Under the pieces are notes generated by a model. That model made no database searches, was not told the DNA's origin, and worked only from the letters and a program-made list of their open reading frames with translations. A stretch of 64,000 bases of DNA. It comes from Voacanga thouarsii (Eukaryota; Streptophyta; Magnoliopsida; Gentianales; Apocynaceae). Where the stretch lies: positions 62,001 through 126,000 of the forward strand of contig JANUWF010002125.1 of the NCBI GenBank assembly GCA_026120185.1, written 5' to 3'. Shown in pieces: positions 58,018 to 64,000 of the stretch (position 1 is the stretch's first letter; every line of letters starts with the position of its first letter). Made by a program: the position numbers and the translations under genes.

Positions 58018-59641
58018 CTTTAGCATGATTAAATTTTATTTTTTCTTGAGAAGGTTGTATTTTCGGCCTTAAGTGCTTTAGAGTAAAGTAGAGGTGTTGT
58101 CCTAGGGGAGACATGATAGGAGTACCCTAATCCTATTCTTGTACCCTACAAAAATTCCTAAGGGAATTCATCCCTTCTTGATCCTTAATTTTTCCTACTT
58201 ATCAATTCATTAGGTTGGTCAATTTGTTCTAGCCAATTTCATTCCAGAAAATTCAGTAAAGTGCTGTGGCTTTAAAGGTTCAAAATGTCTAAGGGAAAGA
58301 CATCTTATGGTCTGAAAATGTGGAAGAGATGGGGAAGGTTCCAAGAGAATTAATTCCCCTAGTGAACCTTCAAATCTTCACTCTAGCTATGCACATTTCC
58401 TTCTTGTAATGATCTAAAATCTTTCCAACTACTTGTGCATGCAAGGTGTCAAAATTCTCAGCCATTATTCCCTCCAAATGCTGCCAGGAAATGGCCCTTT
58501 TTGACCAGCTTGAAATCTAAAATTTACTGGCCAATATCGAACTGCACAAATGCTGTGCAAAACCAAAAAATTTACTGGGCAAAATCGCAGCATGTATGAG
58601 CTTAAACTAAGCTGTTTTCTTCCTGTTTTCTCCCAACTCCTTAGCCACGTTTTTCCTCCATGAAGAAGGCTGGAAACCAGCCTTGAAGGACCTTTGAATG
58701 CCCCTTCAAACTCTCTGCAATCTGACTAGAAAATGGCAGCAAAAGCTGCCCAGAAAAATTTCAGCACTTGCGAAATCTGTACAGGATTTTCTGTCCAACT
58801 TTGTTTCCTATTCCAGCCCTGGCCGAAACTTCATTCTTTTTCTGCAGAAACCTCTCTTGAACAGCCAAGAGCTGAGCCCCATTGTCTTCCCCAAGCTTCT
58901 GCACGAAAACCAGTCATGGCTGCCCTAAAATATCTCCAATAAATTACTCCAATCATGCCTTGATTGGATACCAAAATTCCAGCAATCCTAATTTAAAAAA
59001 CTTCCATAAAATAACCCTTAAACAACCAGACCTTTCCTTCACCATTGAACCCCCTCTTTTCGGCCACCATTAGCCTTCTTCAACCAGCTTTCATCCAGCC
59101 AAATCACTGAGCAATCAGTCGGCCATTACAGCTCCAAAAAGCTCTCCATTGATCAAAGATATTCTTGCTATATTTTGTTTTCAAATTTAATTCCCAAAAA
59201 TATTCTTTTTGGATTTCAGCAACCAGCCTTTTCTTTTCCTTTCAAACCAGAAAAATCATCTACCTAAACTACCCAACCAATTCGGCCACTGCACACACAC
59301 AGAATTTCAGCAGCTTCAAACCAAAATCCCTCCATTCTCTTCAACCTTCAAGCACACATAGAACACCTACTCACTTCTCTCGCCTAATACCTCTCTAAAC
59401 CACTTCAATCTTCTTCAAAAAAATTCCAGAATTCATCTACTCACTACCGTGAGTCCATCCATACCACTGTTAACATCAAACTCCAAAATCCAACTCTCTC
59501 CTTCAGATAAAAAATCAGTATTTTTGTGAAGGTTCAAGAACACCTTCAAGGTAAGTTTGTTCAACCAACTTCATCTTCACTAATCTTTGATCTCTAATAA
59601 ATATATATATGAACAAACATGCTAATTGACTCTCTTCTTCT

Positions 59642-59645
<4 letters not shown>

Positions 59646-59704
<59 letters not shown>
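59646..59704. repeat. (CT)n microsatellite in H-B
   Basis: About 29 CT units at +1946 of the LTR, the same place as in H-A and H-C. Confidence 0.95.
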
Positions 59705-59706
<2 letters not shown>

Positions 59707-62044
59707 GCTAAATACCCTCTTCCTCTTGGCTAAATGAATTCTTCACCAATGGACATGCTTTCTACATCTCCCTTGGACGGATTTAGTCACCTAGGAGTCG
59801 AGATCCATTCGAAACTCCTTCAAGGTACTCATCAATCAAGTAAGCCATTTCAACACTCCTTTTTAAATCTAGATTCATGTCTCTAGGATGATATTGGTAG
59901 AAGATGGATTATGAATAGGATTTGACCATGTATTGTTGTGATGAGTTGAGATTGAAGCATGAATAAATGTGTGTATATGATGGAGATGGGATTTATGCAT
60001 GACTTGGTTATCTTGATTGATTGTATGGTGTTTTTAAGGTTTAATGCATGTCTCCATGTCATAAGTAGTATTAGTGATCAAGTATGTTAGAGATTATGTC
60101 ACTTATGGTGAATAGGATTTATATTCATGTACAATTATTAAAGCCATGATTATGTTTATACTAGTAGAGGTTGGAACATGCCTTGGTAAATTTAAACCTA
60201 TGCTTTACTTCATGATTTGGATGAGTTGATGAATTGAAGTGGAGTATATGTTCATGATTGTGGTTAGCAATAGAAATATGATCATGATATAGTTGTCCCT
60301 AAGCTAATTTTATTTCATCAATAAAATATTTACTATTATAATTTTTGCTAGTAAGGTAGACTTGGATTATTATATATAATAAGGATATTTTAGTCAAATA
60401 AATGATAGCTCTTATTTCAAGAAAAAAAATATAGTATTATATATAATAATAACATCAAATAAAGCCTTTTATATAAATAATCATAATAAGTAAAATATTA
60501 ATTTTGTAATTCTTATATTCATGAATATCATTAAAATTTATTATCTTTCAATTATTATCTTTTAATCAAAACCTATTAAAATTTATTTAGTATCTTTCAA
60601 TCAAGACCCATTAAAATTTATTTTCAACTAATTTTAGTTATCAATTATTTTCAAACAATTAATTATTAATAAATTATGATTTTACCTAATACCACCTAGG
60701 ACTCTTCATCAAATAAACTCTAAATTATTCTTAGCAAGATTTAAACCTTCAACTTATTAGTACCTATTTCCCGAAACAATAATTATTTTAAATATCAAAT
60801 TAGACTTAGCTTATAAGCACTTTTTATTTATTATTTTACCTTAAAGCTTGGGACACTAGGATCATGGTAGTAGTGAGTTGAGCTAGCTTTATTTGTGAAA
60901 GTTGATTTTAGCTTGAGATTAATTATGGCTTGTATTTACCCTAGGCGGGGTTGGGTCAGCTGTTGAAAACATTTATTATATCTCATGCTAAGGATCAGGT
61001 AAGCTCCTGCATAAAACCTGTTTAATGCAAAATGTTTATTATAGCAAGCCAAACGTATAATGCATGGACACTCATTTCGGTAAAGGCAATTGAGGATTGA
61101 CTCCTTACTTATTTCAGTCAAACAAATTATTTGAAAATCAATAAGCAGATTTGCACAAACTCAAAACTCTTTCTAAAACTGATTTTGACAAAGGCTTTAG
61201 AAACCCTTAATTACCATTTTCAAATGGAACTATGTTTTGTTCCTTTTTCCCCAAGTGGGGTAAGTTACGTTGAGTACTCAATATGGGTGGACTTCTAGGA
61301 CTAGTCTTTGAAGGGATTAGGGTGAATCTCTCAGTAGGTGTCCACCTCTGAGGGATTAGTCCTCCCCGGATAGGATGTCAATCCAGTAGGTCCTACCGGT
61401 CTGAGCTAGCATTTTTTTTTTTTTCAGTCAAGTGACCGTGTGTTGTCGAAATGGACAACCAGTTGTTGTTTGGGTATAGAGAAGGAGGACTATCTTGCCC
61501 GATAGGCCGATTACCTACTTTTTGTCAGTCTGCACAAAGTGTCGGCATTCTAACCGGTTATGGGGCCCAACGTGTGGTAACCCATGATAATTTCTTTTGA
61601 GTGGTTGATTGTATTGATTATGTATGGTTGGAAAAGCCAAAATACCACTCTTGATTTTGACTAATGTTTATTGCTTGCCAGTATTTCTCTTATAAAGATT
61701 TATACTTTGCATTCACAAACTCTTTTCACTGGACACTCAAAGCACACACGGACTTACTGAGATTTTTGTCGCATCACCCTTTTTACCATGATTTTAGGTC
61801 GATCCTACTGTGGGGATGAGTAGCTAGATATTGCCTGCCTTAGAAGATTTTTCTAATATTTAATTTGTGTAATACTTTGGGGAGTTGAGAGTGTATAATT
61901 TTATTATGGATTTAATTTTTGAATTCTTGGATTCATTCTTGGGTTGTAATAAGTTTTAAATTAAAGTATTATTTTTATTTCTCTATTTTGATTGTGTGAC
62001 CTAGTTATAAAGACCCCTTATCATTTAGACGGGGCGACATCTCC

Positions 62045-62058
62045 GGCCCTGGCGGGCC
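62045..62058 (+). other. Terminal hairpin of H-B LTR
   Basis: GGCCC-TGGC-GGGCC, 19 bp before the LTR end, matching stem and different loop compared with H-A and H-C. Confidence 0.7.
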
Positions 62059-62082
62059 TAGGTAGTGGGGTGTTACAATTCA

Positions 62083-63340
62083 TGTGTGGTACTACTCCAA
62101 GTTCTATGAGGAACTTCCAAAGCCACACACCTTCTTTAGAAGTTTCTAAAGTAGTAACGTATTCAACTTCCATGGTAGAATCAGTAATACAAAATTACTT
62201 AATACTTTTCCATAAAATAGCTCCTCTAGACAAAGTGAAGACATATCCACTAGTGGATTTTTTTTTTATCTTTATCTGCCTGAAAGTCTGAGTCTATGTA
62301 ATCAGTAGGAACCAAATCATCACACAATATACAAGCATATAATTTCTCGTTTTCTTGAGATATTTAAGTATATGCTTTACGGCTTACCAATGGGCTTCCT
62401 CTAGGTTTGACTGATATCTACTACCCATGCCTACTACAAAGTAGATATCTAGTCTAGTATAAAGTATAGCATACATGAGACTTCCCACAGCTAAAGCATA
62501 AGGGATCCTGCTCATTTTCTTCTTGTATTCCTGTGTTTGAGGACATTGCTTGAAATATAAGGATAATCCATGTCTATAAGGTATGATAGCCCCTTTACAT
62601 TGACCTATGCTATCTTTGACTAAAATCTTGTTAATGTAAGCAGACTGGGATAAGCCTAACATTCTTTGCTTCCTATCTCTAAAAAGCTTAATGCCTAGAA
62701 TGTAACTATTTTCTCCCATGTCTTTCATGCTAAATTGTTTAGATAGCCAAACCTTAACAGATGACAATATCCTTACATCATTTTCAATGAGTAGAATGTT
62801 ATCCACATAAAGTACCAAGAAAATCACTTTGCCACTGTCAAATTTCCTATGCACACATGGTTTATCCACGTGTTGAATGAAACCATAAGCTTTCACAGTT
62901 TCATCGAAATGTATGTTTTATACTCGTGACGCTTGCTTAGGTCCATAGATAGACTTTTTAAGCTTACAAATCATTTGTTCTTGACCTCTAGCAACAAAAC
63001 CTTCTAGCTGGAACATATAGATGTTTTCGCTAAGATAGCCATTTAAGAAGGTCATCTTAATATCCCTCTGCCATATCTCGTAGTCATAATAACATGCGAT
63101 GCCTAAGAGAATTCAGATAGAATTAAGCATGGCTACTGGTGAAGGTTTTCTCATAATCGATCCCTTCTTTCTGAGTATAACTTTTAGCAACTAACCTTGT
63201 TGTATAGGTTTCAATATTTCTATACGCACCTCTCTTCCTCTTTTATACCCACTTACACCCAATAGGTTTTTTTCCATCAGGCGTAGTGACAAGATCTCAG
63301 ACCTGATTGAGGTACGTGGACTTAATCTCTGCATTCATAA
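62083..63340 (-). pseudogene. CopR RNase H start and reverse transcriptase
   Basis: Minus strand from about 63340 down: RT starts in decayed form (GVNGYKRGREV region), TAFLNGYLSENIYMF near 63040 and YGPKQASRV near 62940, with shifts. A clean frame at 62896-62384 holds YGFIQHVDKPCV, the catalytic box YVDN (62798-62809; the last Asp is Asn), LLIENDVRILSSVKVWLSKQFSMKDMGE, YILGIKLFRDRK and YALAVGSLMYAILYTRLDI. RNase H follows at 62290-62083 (STSGYVF, DSTMEVEYV, FLIELGVVPHM), with an expanded A-run breaking the frame near 62260-62270. Inactive. Confidence 0.9.
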
Positions 63341-64000
63341 CTAGCTATCATTTGTCTACATCAACATCAATAATGGCATTCTCATATTTAGTAGAATCTT
63401 GTTCATAATGATCAGAGACTAGATCATAGATCTCTCTAGTCCACCTTTCTTGAACTCTTGTAATCCTCCGACTATGATGAGGCTCAGTTTGTATAGGAAC
63501 ATTCAATTGTGTTTCTCTTGGTTCCTCAATCGGTGTGTTAGAAGTACCTGAAGTTGAATCAATAACCAACTTCTCTTCTAACTTTATTCTGCTTGAACCT
63601 ATGGTGAAAGTAACTTATTCATCCTCTAAATATCTGGCATTAGTACTAACAAGTACTTTATGCTCTTGAGGATGATAGAAATATCCACCTCTAGTTCTTT
63701 TTGGATACCCAATGAAGTAGCATAACTCTGATCTTGATTCTAGCTTACTTTCGTTTGTCAACACATAAGCTGGACAACCCTATATCTTGAAATGGTTCAG
63801 ATTGGGCTTTCATCCAGTCCATATCTCATAGAGTGTCCTAGGTACTGATTTGGAAGGTACCAAGTTCAGAATATATACCGCAATTTCTAAGACATATTCC
63901 CTAAAAATAAATAAGAAGAGATACATGACTTATCATGCTTCTAACTATTTCTAACAAAATTCTTTTTCTTCTCTCAACTACTCTGTTGTTCTGGAGAGTC
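63341..64000 (-). pseudogene. CopR integrase C-terminus and linker to RT
   Basis: The minus strand at 63569-63348 encodes HHSRRITRVQERWTREIYDL and DVDKW-like sequence, the linker seen in CopG as RSGRVSRVPDRWTGEAFEL. To the right, KRTRGGYFYHPQEHKVLV (about 63640-63720) and the AYVL, GWMKAQSE region represent the integrase C-terminal barrel, and near 63830-63990 the FWE/NRVVERRK end of the core. The element continues off the right edge. Confidence 0.82.

Larger units (their letters stand above)
57700..62077 (+). mobile_element. H-B: solo LTR of family H (4378 bp)
   Basis: Starts TGTGAAACCCC at 57700 and ends GGGGTGTTACA at 62077. The flanks are atcta (57695-57699) and attca (62078-62082), an imperfect 5-bp duplication with two mismatches. 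Removing the insert with one flank restores the CopR RNase H spacing exactly relative to CopG. It has the same orientation and layout as H-A. ORFs 58698-58928, 58733-58942, 59165-59398 and 60936-61121 are not conserved. Confidence 0.92.

Noticed and set aside
61992..62291. Plus-strand 99-codon ORF across the H-B/CopR junction
   Set aside because: It starts in the H-B LTR terminal hairpin region and continues antisense to CopR RNase H; a junction artefact.

Overview
This window looks like gene-poor, repeat-dense nuclear DNA from a flowering plant. I found no ordinary host gene. Nearly every base can be assigned to LTR retrotransposons of the plant Ty1/copia and Ty3/gypsy superfamilies. They are identified by reverse transcriptase, integrase, RNase H, protease and zinc-knuckle motifs, by purine-rich tracts next to TG...CA LTR ends, by tRNA-Met-type primer sites, and by 5-bp target duplications. 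All coding regions carry stops, frameshifts or lost catalytic residues. Names such as GypA and CopR are my own labels.

Left half (1-32362). A Ty3/gypsy element, GypA (+), is the host. Its gag survives at 4041-5358, its integrase at 18887-19811, and its 3' LTR in three pieces (19812-21130, 22618-22693, 32258-32362). Cop1, a copia element (+, ending at 4040), sits in the gag. A reverse-strand Sirevirus-like copia with an env-like ORF (5359-~18040) also sits in the gag, and its own 3' LTR is split by a 4.3-kb solo LTR (H-C, 5991-10320). The GypA 3' LTR is broken by a reverse copia LTR (CopE, ~21131-22617) and by GypB (22694-32257), a complete element of GypA's own family. GypB's gag is split by a solo Cop1-family LTR (25057-26786).

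Right half (32363-64000). A reverse gypsy element with a chromodomain-like integrase end, GypD, is the host. It has a long LTR (to 37672) containing a 488-bp-period tandem duplication and a solo Sirevirus LTR (35291-36571). Its pol is at 37673-41139. A reverse copia element, CopR, is inserted at 41140 and runs off the right edge. CopR is broken by CopG (43126-52966, +, a complete relative of CopR) and by two 4.37-kb solo LTRs of family H (H-A 53212-57580, H-B 57700-62077).

The observations I rate highest are these. (1) The CopG LTR holds a 40-codon ORF ending at a splice-donor-like site; joining it to a strong acceptor 2 nt before the gag ATG would continue the gag frame. (2) A 72-nt tRNA-like module with Pol III A/B-box-like sequences lies about 245 bp inside all three family-H LTRs. 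(3) A 183-bp direct duplication, instead of 5 bp, flanks CopG. (4) A terminal hairpin with a constant stem and variable loop occurs in family-H LTRs. Nested insertion order can be read from target duplications, and in one case from an empty site in a paralogue.
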